Below the pieces are notes generated by a model. It did no database searches, had not been told where the DNA came from, and saw nothing but the letters and a program-made list of their open reading frames with translations. 64,000 bases of DNA from Channallabes apus (lineage: Eukaryota; Chordata; Actinopteri; Siluriformes; Clariidae): NCBI GenBank assembly GCA_030522415.1, contig CM060112.1:6479001-6543000 (forward strand), in the 5' to 3' direction. The stretch's first letter is position 1; each line of letters begins with the position of its first letter. A program made the position numbers and the translations under genes. Of the stretch, positions 32,129 through 43,335 are shown one piece after another.

Positions 32129-32394
32129 CTGAAAAAAGTGAAACTGCTGTGTCGTTGATACAAAGTATGTTTCTACATTGATCTGATGGAAATTTTAGAT
32201 TTCCTATACAAAACTGATATTTTTGCGTTGCTTAAAAGCAAACATCGCAGCCCCTGTTTAAACTTAAATGTAATCCATTCATTCACTGCACATTTCTGCT
32301 TCAAACCAAAGGTTTGCCATGTCACGTGACCTCATGATGCAGGATTATCACGGACTGAATCACGTTCTGCTGTCGGCCATAGTTTCTCAAAGAA

Positions 32395-32771
32395 GACGTC
32401 TCGGGTTACTTTGCTGTAACCCTGTTCCTTGAAAAGGCGGGAACGAGATGCTGCGTGAGAACGCTATGGGAACCATTTTGTGTGCCGGTTGTGAAGCATG
32501 TGTGCAAACACGCAAAATTTTTTGGCTATATATAACCTCGGTCAGGTGACGGCATCTGATTAGTTGCAGCTGCAGGTTATAAATACTAGTGAGCCAGCGA
32601 CACACCTCAGATTAATTTGTCTGAACGGACGTCTGGTCACGTGGTAGTGTGGCATTAGGACGCAGCATCTCGTTCCCACCTTTTCAGGAAACAGGGTTAC
32701 AGCAAAGTAACCCGAGACGTTCCCTTTCAAAGGCTTTCTCTCGATGCTGCGTGAGAATGCTATGGGAACGA
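32395..32771. repeat. DIRS terminal inverted repeat and internal complementary region
   Basis: GACGTCTCGGGTTACTTTGC at 32395 recurs inverted at about 32660-32722 (..GCAAAGTAACCCGAGACGT). A direct partial copy of the GATGCTGCGTGAGAA segment follows at about 32740. Such an end, with repeats facing each other, is the known arrangement for DIRS elements, which use it for circular intermediates. Confidence 0.7.
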
Positions 32772-32843
32772 GAATACCAATGCCGCCGCACTACAAGTTT
32801 CTGGACCCCCAGGATGTGTGCACAAGGCCAGGAAGTCTCAGAT

Positions 32844-34063
32844 CTATGTCTGGGAAGCTGACTCGAGGACTCGTGAGCCCGGAGTGGCATGGACATCCAG
32901 ACTATAAAATCTTACAAATGTGTGCGGAGAGGACCAACCCGCCACGTCACACACTTGTTGCAGGGGAGTACCTCTTGCAAGAGCAATGGATGAGGCGACC
33001 CCTCTGGTCGAATGAGCCCTGACTCCTAGAGGCGAAGTGAGCCCACGCGCCTCATAGGAGAGGGCAATAGCATCTCTCACCCAGTGTGACAAAGCTTGTG
33101 TGGTGGCGGCCGCCCCCCGGTTGTGGCCTCCATAACATATAAAGAGTTGCTCCGACTTACGCCACTGGCTGGTGCGGTGGACATAGGCCTGAAGAGCACG
33201 TACTGGGCACAGTAGGTGAAATTTCTCCTGCTCCAAATCTACAAAAAGCGGAGGACAGAAGGCTTCCAGGATGACAGGGTGCATGGCTGAGAAAGGAACT
33301 TTCGGTAGATAGTTCGGGTGAGGATGCAGAATGGCTTTGACTAGCCCAGGGGCAAAGTCCAGGCAAGATGGGGAGACTGATAAGGCACGCAGGTCTCCGA
33401 TCCTCTTGAGAGAGGAAATGGCCATAAGAAGAACCATCTTGAGAGTCAGAAGCTTGTCGGGCGCTGACTCTAGTGGTTCAAAAGGAGTGTTGATTAGACC
33501 TTCGAGCACGATAGATTCCACGAAGGGACCGTGGCAACTTAAAGGGTGATTTCCCACAGTAACCCCTTCAGTCAGGACGTGGCAGGCTGAAATAGCGGCC
33601 ACGTACGTTTGAAGGGTACTAGGGCACAAGCCGAGGACAATTTCTCTTGCAGGAATTCCAGCACTGAAACGATTTGGAAGTGGACTGGGTCCACCTGCTT
33701 TGCCATGCACCAACTTTCGAATACCATCCATTTGAAGGCATAAATTCTCCTAGTGGAGGGAGCCCTAGCACTTAGGATGGTGTCAATTACGCCGGCTGAA
33801 AGGCCAGCTTGACTTAATTGGTCCCGTTCAGGGGCCAAACGTAAAGGTTCCAGAGCTCGGGCCGGGGATGAAGTATTGTCCCCTGCGCCTGAGATAGAAG
33901 ATCCCTCCTCACTGGAATCATCCAAGGTGAGCCGTCGAGAAGAGATATTAGTTCTGAGAACCATACTCGGGCCGGCCAACGGGGCACTATCAATAAGAGG
34001 CGCAAACCATGTTGATGGACCCTCGCCAGGACTCCCAGGAGCAGAGCTACTGGAGGTACGCAT
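32844..34063 (-). pseudogene. DIRS tyrosine recombinase, one frameshift
   Basis: The frame opens at the ATG at 34063 (serine- and proline-rich N-terminus, then STRRIYAFKWMVFESWC). It loses register near 33631, where one C is missing relative to the copy at 56590-57148, and continues to the stop at 32844. The catalytic set typical of tyrosine recombinases is all visible: the arginine in LKRIGDLRAL, HSTR in VRAHSTRGVAS, and the terminal tyrosine in HTFVRFYSLD. Family function: integrates the circular cDNA by site-specific recombination in the nucleus. Apart from the frameshift, the protein looks complete. Confidence 0.85.
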
Positions 34064-34266
34064 AGAGGCATAAATTGGGCCACGTATTGGCCATCGCGTC
34101 CAGACCCAGCGGAGCTGGATGAGTCAGAGAGTAGTAGAGGGGACATTGTGCAGTCTCCTGGGAGGCAAAGAGTAAAGAATCTCTCCCAGATTCGAGTGAC
34201 TACTTCGGGGTGGAGTTTCCATTCCCCGTGATTCGCAGCTTGTCTGGACAGTAAGTCTGCTCCCAC
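33814..34266 (-). pseudogene. DIRS RNase H tail and methyltransferase-like domain
   Basis: It reads GADLLSRQAANHGEWKLHP and, further on, VWFSELISLLDGSPW and RRDLLSQAQGT. These are the conserved strings of the domain that follows RNase H in vertebrate DIRS elements, often annotated as a DNA methyltransferase. It overlaps the recombinase ORF in a different frame, as in other DIRS. It is cut off from the polymerase by a frameshift and an in-frame TAG near 34310-34345. Confidence 0.7.
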
Positions 34267-34344
34267 GTTCCTGTATCCTGGAATGTGAATCGCCCTCAGA
34301 TACAGGAACTTGTCCTAAGCCCAGAGCAGAACCTGATGCGCTAG

Positions 34345-35640
34345 CTGCTTTAAGCGGCGCGAAAGCCTGGCGATTTATGTAGGAGACTACCGATGTGCTG
34401 TCCACCCGCACTAGGACATGGTAGCCTCTCAGCTGCTGGAGGAAATGCTGTAGAGCTAAAAATAGAGCCATCATTTCGAGGCAATTGATGTGCCCTGCGA
34501 AAAGGTGGCCTCTCCAGCTCCCTTGGGCTGGACGGCCATCCAAGACCGCGCCCCAGCCGGTAAGGGAAGCGTCTGTCTTTAGCATTTTGCGATGACAAGA
34601 CGGACCTAGAGTGGGACCCAAGGTGAGAAACCTGGGTCTGAACCACATAGAAAGGGTACGAAGTCCTTTGCGCGTAACCCTTATCCGCCTTTGGGGATTT
34701 GTTCTCGTGTGAACTCCCCTGCCTCTTAGCCACAGCTGAAAGGCTCTTATGTGCAAGAGACCCAAAGGTATCACCGTGGATGCAGCTGCCATGAGGCCTA
34801 AACATTTTTGTAAGTGATGTACAGTCACTTCTTGGTCCAGCCTGATTTCCTTCAGAGTGTTGTTTATGGATTCGACGCGAGCAGGAGACAGATGTGCCTG
34901 CATAGCGATCGAATTCCTCCTGACGCCCAAGTATGTTGTCACCTGCGCCGGAAAGAGAACGCTTTTCATGGCGTTGAGTCTCAATCCCAGCGAATGAAGA
35001 TGAGCTAGGACGACATCCCGGTGTCGAAGTGCTAGCTGCTGAGACTGGGCCAGGATTAGCCAGTCGTCTATGTAATTCAGATGCCCTGGAGTCTCAAGGG
35101 AGCCAGAACTGCATCCATGCATTTCGTGTATGTGCGGGGTGATAGGGCTAGACCGAATGGAAGAACCCGAAATTGGTAGGCTTTTCCCACAAAAGCGAAC
35201 CTCAGGAACTTCCTGTGCTGTGGCAAAATTTCTATGTGGAAGTATGCGTGCTTTAAATCTATTGTCACAAACCAATCATTCATTCATTCATTCATTCATT
35301 TTCTATACCGCTTAATCCTGTGTTCAGGGTCGCGGGGACAAACCAATCATGTGGTTGGATTTGTGAGACAATAGTTTTTATGGTCAACATTTTGAAGTTG
35401 CATTTTTTGAGATAGCGGTTCAAACCGCGAAGATCCAGAATTGGACGCAGACCCCCGTCCTTCTTGGGGACCAGGAAGTACCGACTGTAGTAGCCTGACT
35501 CCATATCTGGTACGCCTGCAAAACCGCCATGTTGTGCAAGGAAGCGCCGGTCTGACCTGCTGCTTGGAACGCCTTCCCTACCAGGGTAGAAGAAGTTCTA
35601 CATGCCTTGGAGGGAAGGGTCAGCTTCTTTATAAATGCTA
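34345..35640 (-). pseudogene. DIRS reverse transcriptase and RNase H, disrupted
   Basis: The minus-strand order is YYSRYFLVPKKDGGLRPILD (about 35490), the first catalytic motif TIDLKHAYFHIEI (35250), LPFGLALSPRTYTKCMD, the YIDDWLILAQ catalytic box (about 35070), the connection, and RNase H (KTDASLTGWGAVLDG at about 34580; ALQHFLQQL; VRVDSTSVVSYI). Frame changes occur near 35085, at the SINE insertion (35280-35350) and near 34345. The first motif has histidine (KHAY) where the second copy keeps aspartate (KDAY). It is inactive. Confidence 0.88.
35280..35337 (-). mobile_element. 58-bp SINE tail insertion with target duplication
   Basis: ACAAACCAATCAT lies at 35267-35279 and 35338-35350. The insert is only the last part of the SINE seen at 28674-29056 (from its GTCCCCGCGACCCTG to the GAAT repeats). 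The paralogous site near 58350 has a single, uninterrupted ACAAACCAATCAT. Confidence 0.95.
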
Positions 35641-35664
35641 GAATGCCTCATCCCACCCCCGCTG

Positions 35665-35852
35665 TTAAAAAAATACAAATAAAAAAAGTAACTCGGTAAC
35701 TTTTACTCTGAGTAAATTTTTTAATGAGCTACTTTTTACTTTTACTTGAGTAGATTTTTATAATGGCAACTTTACTTGTACTTAAGCAAAATTTCACTGA
35801 AGTAAAAGTACTTGTACTTGAGTACAAAATTTTATTACTCTGTCCACCTCTG
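35665..35852. mobile_element. hAT-type terminal fragment, copy 1
   Basis: The text AAAGTACTTGTACTTGAGTAC...ATTACTCTGTCCACCTCTG is the end of a very common fish hAT family (CAGAGGTGGA on the complement). Only this end is present. The junction with DIRS at about 35664 is the same at 58672. Confidence 0.75.
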
Positions 35853-37549
35853 GTTATGCTTAAAACCTTCTGGACTTGCTAACGTGTAAGTAATGTAATA
35901 TCACAAAAATTATATTCCTTCGTATGAAATGGGGCTTTAGCACATGTTCCTGACATACTGGTAACATTTTATGACACGTTTTTAACGTTATCAGTATATA
36001 ATCCCCAACACTGCCAGCAATTTGACACGTTGATTAAAGGTTACTACAAGTAAAAGTACAACAGTCCACAAGTCGACCGATTAAATTAACCATGTAAATT
36101 AAATAAAATGTGAAATAAAACACAAAAACAGTAAATTATTTATATATATAATTATTAAACAAACTTCCAGTTTGCTTGGTAGTAGTATCATGGATTATTG
36201 GGCGGAGCACTGTTCCACTTTCAGCTAGTGTTTACACAGACCAACAAGCTGAGGTTAGCCATTACTGTCATGAATGAAGTTTAAAAGTAAACATGAAATC
36301 TTTATTCACTTTTGTGTTTACAGGTCTGTTAGCTTTTCTGAAAGGGCATTATTTTACCCATACTGCAGAAAATAAGTCCCAGAATGCAAAAATAAAAACA
36401 TTATGTGGATAAATTTTGAAATGGAAAGATACAATAAAATTGCTGTGTAATCTAAATATCCTAAAATAAACTCCCTCAAAATGACGGAGTACTGAAAATT
36501 AGTAGTTGAATTATCTGATAATATCAGAGAATAATTTCAATTATACTGCGAAACTGAATTACTGTATGTTCATGGGTTTATTATATTATCAGTAGTGAGC
36601 ACTTGCAAAGCAACAAAATGCAGTTGTTTTAAAGGTTTGTGGGTTGGGGGGGCGGGATTCTTTCTATACACACTGTAATTAAGATTTGCTAAAAGCTTGA
36701 GCCAGTCCAATTTGTGTTTATTCTTTTTTTTTTTTAAGATCAGTAATGAGTTTCTGAGAATTACAACTGCTCCATTTCAAGGAAGATTGCTGGATTCCTT
36801 GGACAAGCAACATTATAAATTAATTGAGATCATCAGGAAGGGAAAAGAATTGTCAGAGAGAAGACCAGAGATATAATCTTCATCGTCAAGTTCTTGATCT
36901 GGTATGTATTTGCTCAAAAAAGCAGAAATTAGCTTGGTGTCAAATGTAATATTATGAATGGAAGCCACAGGACCTGAGCAAGGCATCCAAATCAAGTTGG
37001 CTGTGACGCACTAAATTAAAACATAACTAGAAGAATAAAACATTTTAGTTTAACTTGTTAGTGTATGCTGTCTGAATACAGGTTTCGATGTCTGCCATGT
37101 TATCACGCTTCAATGGCCTAACATAACCAACAATACTATGTTTGTTTTTATATTCCCAGACCCTGGAGGTGAATGTATGAAGAGAGTCTCTCCTGAAATG
37201 TCTTATGGTGTATTTAGTGGAAAATGTGGACCAACTGATTAAGCACTGGTAAGCATTTGTTCAAAAGGCATTTCAACCTTAGAACTGAAAAATGTTACTG
37301 AATTGATAAATTAGCATTGCTCAAAAATCCAGGTGGCAGCTTTGTGGTGCTGGGGTTTGAACCTGTGAGCTTCCAATCAGTAAACCAACATCCAAAAACC
37401 ACACGATCACCTCTGCCCCTTCATATTCACAAATATGGTCAGTGGCATTATCAGCTGCAGCACAATCTTTACACAGGGCCATTATTTCTTTTTAAATCAT
37501 ATTATGTATTAACATTAGTTACAACCTTGTGGAAAGACTTCACAGATGA
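35853..37549. other. Left inverted-repeat arm and spacer; no gene seen
   Basis: 35853-36880 mirrors 41215-42085 (for example CCCCAACACTGCCAGCAATTTG against its inverted partner at 41905). Beyond it, 37080-37549 is AT-rich, with a short GGGTTTGAACCTGTGAGC segment near 37350 that may be SINE debris. Several small frames here are mirrored by both repeat arms and are not genes. Confidence 0.55.
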
Positions 37550-40500
37550 GTTGAAGCTGTTATAGCTGCAAAAGGCCAACATCATATTAGGCCACCGTCT
37601 GACCCCACAGAACTCGATCAGGCGACTGAATATTTAGAGTCGACACTTCGTTGTACCTTAGATAATGAAGCTCCAGCTAAAAGAAAAATTATTAGAGATA
37701 AGAAACTCGCTCCCTGGTATAACGATCACACACGCACTTTAAAACAGACTGCTCGGAAATTAGAGCGTAAATGGCATCAAACTAAATTGTTGGTATTTCA
37801 AATAGCATGGAAAGAGAGCATCCTGAACTATAGGAAAGCTCTTAGTCTAGCTAGATCAACGTATCTCTCCACTCTTATAGAAGAAAATAAAAATAATCCT
37901 AGATTTTTATTTAATACCGTAGCCAAATTAACCAGAAATAAGACCACTACAGAAATCTCCACAACAACATCATGCAATAGTGAGGACTTCATGAACTTTT
38001 TTAATAATAAAATTGTAAATATCAGGCATAAAATTGAGGCTTTGAAACCGAACAATGTAATTAATGTTAACCTAGCCATGTCAGATTCAAACCTAGAATA
38101 CTTTACTCCTCTTGAAGAGAATGAACTAATTTCACTCATCTCTTCTGCAAATTCATCAACCTGTATATTAGATCCTGTACCGACACATTTTCTTAAACAG
38201 ATAGTACCAGTAATAACAGAACCACGGTTGAGAATAATTAATTCCTCACTCAGCATTGGTTATGTTCCAAAATCTTTTAAAGTAGCAGTTATCAAACAAT
38301 AATTAAGAAACCTGACCTCGACCCCTGTCAGCTGTCCAATTACAGGCCAATATCAAACCTCCCCTTTATCTCTAAGATTCTGGAAAAGATAGTAGCGGAG
38401 CAGCTATGCTCATATCTACATAGAAATGGCATACATGAACTGTATCAGTCAGGATTTAGGCCTCATCACAGCACAGAAACAGCACTCGTTAAAGTAGTAA
38501 ATGACCTCCTATTGGCCTCTGATCAGGGTTGTGTAACTATACTTGTATTACTCGACCTCAGTGCAGCTTTTGACACTATTGATCATGCTATTCTTCTTCA
38601 CAGATTAGAAAATGTAGTAGGAATTAAGGGTACAGCCATCTCCTGGCTCAGATCCTATTTGACCGATCGTTATCAGTATGTAGACTTAAATGGTGATTAT
38701 TCTGCATGTTCTCTAGTGGAGTTTGGCGTTCCGCAGGGTTCAGTTTTAGGCCCACTGCTTTTTTCCCTTTACATGCTTCCTCTGGGCAACATAATCCGTA
38801 AGCATGGTATTAGTTTTCATTGTTATGCTGACGACACACAGCTATACGTCTCAACAAAACCTGATGAGAAAAACCATCTTACTAAAGTTGAGCAATGTGT
38901 GCAGGACATAAGAAATTGGATGCTAATTAACTTCCTTCTGCTTAATCCGGATAAGACAGAAATTCTAGTCATAGGACCGCATACAGCTAGAAGTAAAATC
39001 TTAGATCACACCGTAACTTTAGATGGCCTTTCTGTTCCGTCAAGTGCAACAGTAAAAGACCTCGGCGTGATTATAGATTCCAGCCTTTCATTTGAAGCTC
39101 ATGTAGATAATATCACCAGGATAGCATTCTTTCACCTCAGAAATATTGCCAAAATAAGAAATATATTGTCGATAAACGATGCAGAAAAACTAGTTCATGC
39201 TTTTATCACTTCTAGGTTGGACTATTGTAATGCCTTACTGTCTGGTTGTTCAGTTAGGTGCATAAACAAGCTTCAGCTAGTCCAGAATGCAGCAGCGAGA
39301 GTCCTCACTAGAACCAGAAGATATGAGCACATCACCCCTATCCTATCTTCACTGCATTGGCTCCCTGTGAAATTTCGCATTGATTATAAAATACTACTCT
39401 TGACATATAAGGCATTAAATAGTCTCGCCCCGCAGTATCTGAGCGAACTGCTAGTGTCTTACGATCCGCCACGCCTACTGTACTTCGGTCAAAGGATGCA
39501 GGCTGCTTATAAGTACCGCGTATTATGAAAACTACAGCTGGGGGCAGAGCTTTTTCTCACAAAGCCCCAAAATTATGGAATAGTCTTCCAAATAGTGTTC
39601 GGGACTCAGACACAGTCTCAGTGTTTAAGTCTAGGCTCAAAACCTATTTATTTAGCCAAGCATTTTTATAAATAGATTTGCCATAAGGTAAAGGAGCAGA
39701 TCTGGGGGACTCATGGACGTAGAGTATTATGGTGAACTGGTATGTTTAGATGCTGTCTTCCTCAGTCTCATTTGATCACTCAGGTTTGTTGACGGTGAGG
39801 TGATTGTTTGCTTTACATCTCAGGCAGCCCTCATGTTTGTGTTTCCTTCTGGCTCTCCCTTTTAGTTATGCTGTCATAGATAGTCCTGCCGGAGTCCCTG
39901 CTTGCACTCTACAGTAAATATACATTCACATTAGACATTGTGACTGTGACCATACCTAATTGAAATCTCTCCTCCTCTTCTCTTCCTCCCCCTCTTTCTC
40001 TTTCCTCTCTCCCCCTGTCTCCCCCTTTCACTCTTTCTCTCTCTCTCTCTGTCGAGCTACACATGTGGTTCCTGAGCTGCCAGTGATCCAGACTCCCTCT
40101 GCCCTCCGGACCTGTCTGATCCATCCTGGTGCCCGGTTTCTGGTTGGAGGTCTCATCGCATGGATGCCCCGTGTGTCTCTTTAGGATGCGCCTGGTGTCT
40201 GGGGATGATTCTATCTACTTAGAAGATGGTTCTGTCCTCGACTGGTGTTGTCAGCTGTTTCTCTGAGGACTTGACAATTCGATAGTTCAGGACTGGAACT
40301 TTCTACAAGTCTATCTGAGTCTCGAATAACTACTGTACTCCATTTTACATCAACTATTATAACATCAATTAACATCAACTATTATAGCTGAACCTATCAC
40401 TGTATGAATGCAGATCATTTCCTGCTATCTGTTTCACCCAGATGAGGATGGGTTCCCTGTCGAGTCTGGTTCCTCTCAAGGTTTCTTCCTATTACCATCT

Positions 40501-40680
40501 CAGGGAGTTTTTCCTTGCCACTGTCGCCCTCGGGCTTGCTCACCAGGGACTATCTGAACATTTTGATTCATACACATTCACATTCCATACAAACTTAAAT
40601 AATTATTTTGATTGTGTAAAGCTGTTTTGAGACAATGTCAATTGTTAAAAGCGCTATACAAATAAAACTGAATATTAAAT
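37550..40680 (+). mobile_element. L2-like LINE inside the inverted-repeat structure, copy 1
   Basis: The coding part starts after a TGA at 37547, frameshifts near 38299 (one C missing against copy 2: ATCAAACAAT versus ATCAAACCAAT) and continues to 39528, with a last shifted segment to about 39670. The palm motifs are present: [10 protein letters not shown] (about 38565), [16 protein letters not shown] and YADDTQLYV (about 38825). The 3' region ends with AAAGCGCTATACAAATAAAACTGAAT near 40672. It is 5'-truncated, lacking the endonuclease. Very similar to 60558-63692. Confidence 0.9.
38300..39528 (+). pseudogene. L2 reverse transcriptase, 3' part after the frameshift
   Basis: It encodes fingers and palm from [19 protein letters not shown], then [35 protein letters not shown], and the C-terminal [10 protein letters not shown] and [12 protein letters not shown]. 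Family role: target-primed reverse transcription of LINE RNA. Because the N-terminal part is in another frame and the endonuclease is missing, it is a pseudogene. Confidence 0.9.
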
Positions 40681-42672
40681 CCTATGGATTAAGAAGTGGA
40701 TGTTACTCAAGTTTATACTGTATGCATGTGAAGGCAGGCGAGGCAATGCTTTTGGCAATATAATGTAATATATAATGTGTGTGTATATATGTATGTCAGT
40801 TGTTTTTGCCTATTCATTGACATAATTACATTTAACTTGATGCACCTTAATCCTAGGTGGGTTTATTTTTTGCACTCATAGGGAGCATTAAGTGATTTTT
40901 ACATGCATACATCAGACACTGTTTTTCCAAATAGAGCCACTTGTCTAACAAATGTCCTTTCTTTTATTAAGTTGTTCAGAAAGATGAAGCTCAGACAGAA
41001 CTTGTGAGGTGCACGATGGCCCTGTTTGTCCTCAGGTGGGAAGAGGACTGTCTTCAGCCACGACATGAAATCGGGATTGTGACTTACTGAGTTTTTATCA
41101 GTCGCACATCAATGTTCCATGTTGTTTGGCCTCATCTATGTCCTAAATTTGCATTGTTTTATTTATTTAATTTTAGTTTTCTGTCTTTTAATTGGAAAAA
41201 TAATAGTACAACAAAAAGAATAGGTACTGTAACGCCAACTTGATTTGGATGCCTTGCTCTCTCTGATCTTCTCTCTGACAATTCTTCCCTTTCTGATGAT
41301 CTCAATTAATTTGTAATGTTGCTTGTCCAAGGAAACCAGCAATCTTCCTTGAAGTGGAGCAGTTATAATTCTCAGAAACTCATTACTGATCTTAAAAAAA
41401 AAAAAAAGAATAAACACAAATTGGACTGGCTCAAGTTTTTAGCAAATCTTAATTACAGTGTGTATAGAAAGAATCACCCCCCCACACACACACCTTTAAA
41501 ACAACTGCATTTTGTTGCTTTGCAAGTGCTCACTACTGATAATACAATAAACCCATGAACATAATTCAGTTTCGCAGGATAATTGAAATTTATTCTCAGA
41601 TAATTCAACTACTAATTTTCAGTACTCCGTTATTTTGAGGGAGTTTATTTTAGGATATTTAGATTACACTGACATTTACTAAATTCACAGCAATTCTATT
41701 GTATCATTTCCATTTCAAAATGTATCCACATACAGTAATGTTTTTATTTGTGCATTCTGGGACTTATTTTCTGCAGTATGGGTAAAATAATGCCCTTTCA
41801 GAAAAGCTACAGTACGTAACAGACCTGTAAACACAAAAGTGAATAAAGATTTCATGTTTACTTTTAAACTTCATTCATGACCTTAAATCAACGTGTCAAA
41901 TTGCTGCCAGTCTTGGGGATTATATAATGATAACGTTAAAAACGTGTCATAAAGTGTTACCAGTATGTCAGGAACATGTGCTAAAGCCCCGCTTCATACG
42001 AGGGAATATAGTTTTAGTGATATTACATTACTTACACGTTAGAAAGTACAGAAGGTTTTAAGCATAACTATAAATACACTACAAACAGCACTCACTCCAA
42101 ATTGGCTTGTTCTATGTTTAGGTCACTTTCCTTTTAATCTTACGGTACTTAAATATAAATAATTTCACGTTATTCGGCACAGCCGGCTTAGGTGTAGAAA
42201 CTCCGGTGTTTTTGAAAATCACTGCGTTAGCTAGCTAATGCTAATGTAGGTAATATAGGTGTTTTTAGCTACAGTAGCAAACATGGACACAAAACTCAAT
42301 CTACAAAGTAGTTGTTCCTGACATACAGTAAATCATAAATTTGCTCATGGAAGAGATACATTTAACATAGAAATGACATGAGTTTGCTTTCTTACCTGTT
42401 GTTTACTTTGAGAAACTATGGCCGCCAGCAGAATGTGATTCAGTCCACAACAATACTACGTCATGAGGTCACGTGACACGGCAAACCTTTGGTTTGAAGC
42501 AGAAATGTGCGTCGAGTGAACGGATTACATTTAAGTTTAAACAGTGGCTGCGATGTTTGCTTTTAAGCAACGTAAAAATATCAGTTTCGAATAGGAAATC
42601 TAAACTTTCCCTCAGATCAATGTAGAAACGTACTTTGCATCAACGACACGGCAGTTTCACTTTTTTCAGTGT
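40681..42672. repeat. Spacer (40681-41214) and right arm of the long inverted repeat
   Basis: The arm runs from about 41215 to 42672 and is the intact version. It includes a segment (42090-42405) that the left arm has lost. Near the outer end, minus-strand text CATAGTTTCTCAAAGTAAACAACAG followed by GTAAGA resembles a short exon with a splice donor, perhaps the element's own 5' leader. No protein can be assigned. Confidence 0.6.
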
Positions 42673-42803
42673 ATCCTAATCAAACTGTTTAAAGCCCCTA
42701 TAATAGAGCAGTGTAGGACTGCCATAGTCTGATCAAAATGATTTTGAAAAAAAAACTGGAGAGAGGATGGTAAAATGTGAAGAATGAGTATCGCTGTTAA
42801 CGC

Positions 42804-43230
42804 TGTTACACCCTGGTCCAGGTCGGCCCGTAACAGGAATGAAAAGAAAGAAGAAGAAAAAAAGAAAGGTTATAAAAAAATGAAGAAAAGGGATTGAGTC
42901 AAATAGTGTGTTCGCTTAGTGTTTATTTACAGAGGTGAACTGGCAAATCCCCAAAAGGTGGCTGTGAACTTCAAAAGCCGACAAGGCCAAAATAATGAAC
43001 AAAATTCACTGTACCAAGTTCCGAAGTGAAATGTCCCTGCACCAAAAGAAATGACACAGAAATACAATACACTATCCTTACTCCCTTATTATCCACAAAC
43101 AGGGAGAAAACAAAGTACAAACAAAATGGTGCAGACTTCCTACTAAGCTACCAAGTACTAAATATGTACAAAACGTATTTACTGTAAGAGAAGGGCGTAT
43201 ACAGGATCCACAGCCAAATTCACTAAGCAA
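42804..43230 (-). repeat. LTR-like segment of a gypsy-type element (minus strand)
   Basis: It begins TGTTACACCC and shares layout and phrases (ACTATCC..ACTAC, ATCCACAAACAGG.GAAAACA, ACTA..TATGTACAAA) with the LTR at 55682-56611, but is clearly divergent. It is followed by minus-strand gag sequence, so it lies where a 3' flank or a rearranged LTR would. Confidence 0.5.
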
Positions 43231-43335
43231 CCAAAACCAAAAAAAGGGTGTATACAGGATCCACAGCCAAATTTACCAAGCAATCAAACCGAAGAAGGGC
43301 GTATACAGGATCCACAGCCAAATTCTCCACATCAG
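43192..43335. repeat. About 50-bp tandem repeat, 3 units
   Basis: GGCGTATACAGGATCCACAG followed by CCAAATT..CCAAGCAA..AACC is repeated three times (starts near 43194, 43245 and 43297), with small length differences. It lies inside the gag-like frame on the minus strand. Confidence 0.9.

Larger units (their letters stand above)
32395..35664 (-). mobile_element. DIRS-type tyrosine-recombinase retroelement, copy 1 (5'-truncated)
   Basis: On the minus strand the order is reverse transcriptase, RNase H, methyltransferase-like domain, tyrosine recombinase, terminal repeat. This gene order and the inverted terminal structure identify DIRS. The gag part is missing: at about 35664 the element runs into a hAT end. 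The SINE piece at 35280-35350 splits the polymerase. A second copy lies at 56612-58672. Confidence 0.88.
32129..42672. mobile_element. 10.5-kb DNA-transposon-like structure with long inverted repeats
   Basis: The left end CACTGAAAAAAGTGAAACTGC (about 32130) and the right end GCAGTTTCACTTTTTTCAGTG (about 42670) are inverted. The inversion continues for about 1.3 kb: the left arm is 32129-32396 plus 35853-36880, the right arm about 41215-42672. TA sits outside both ends. The left arm is split by a DIRS element and a hAT end, with loss of about 0.3 kb that the right arm still has (about 42090-42405). The centre holds an L2 LINE. No transposase was found, so the family is unknown. Confidence 0.7.

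Noticed and set aside
32397..35640. Several plus-strand frames opposite DIRS (for example 33331-33549)
   Set aside because: They are antisense shadows of the recombinase and polymerase genes.
36600..37010. Conserved small frame (SLKWSSYNSQKLITDLKKKKKNKHKLDWLKF) seen at three places
   Set aside because: All three lie in inverted-repeat arms or their duplicate. The frame is copied with the repeat and contains a poly(A) tract, with no sign of coding.
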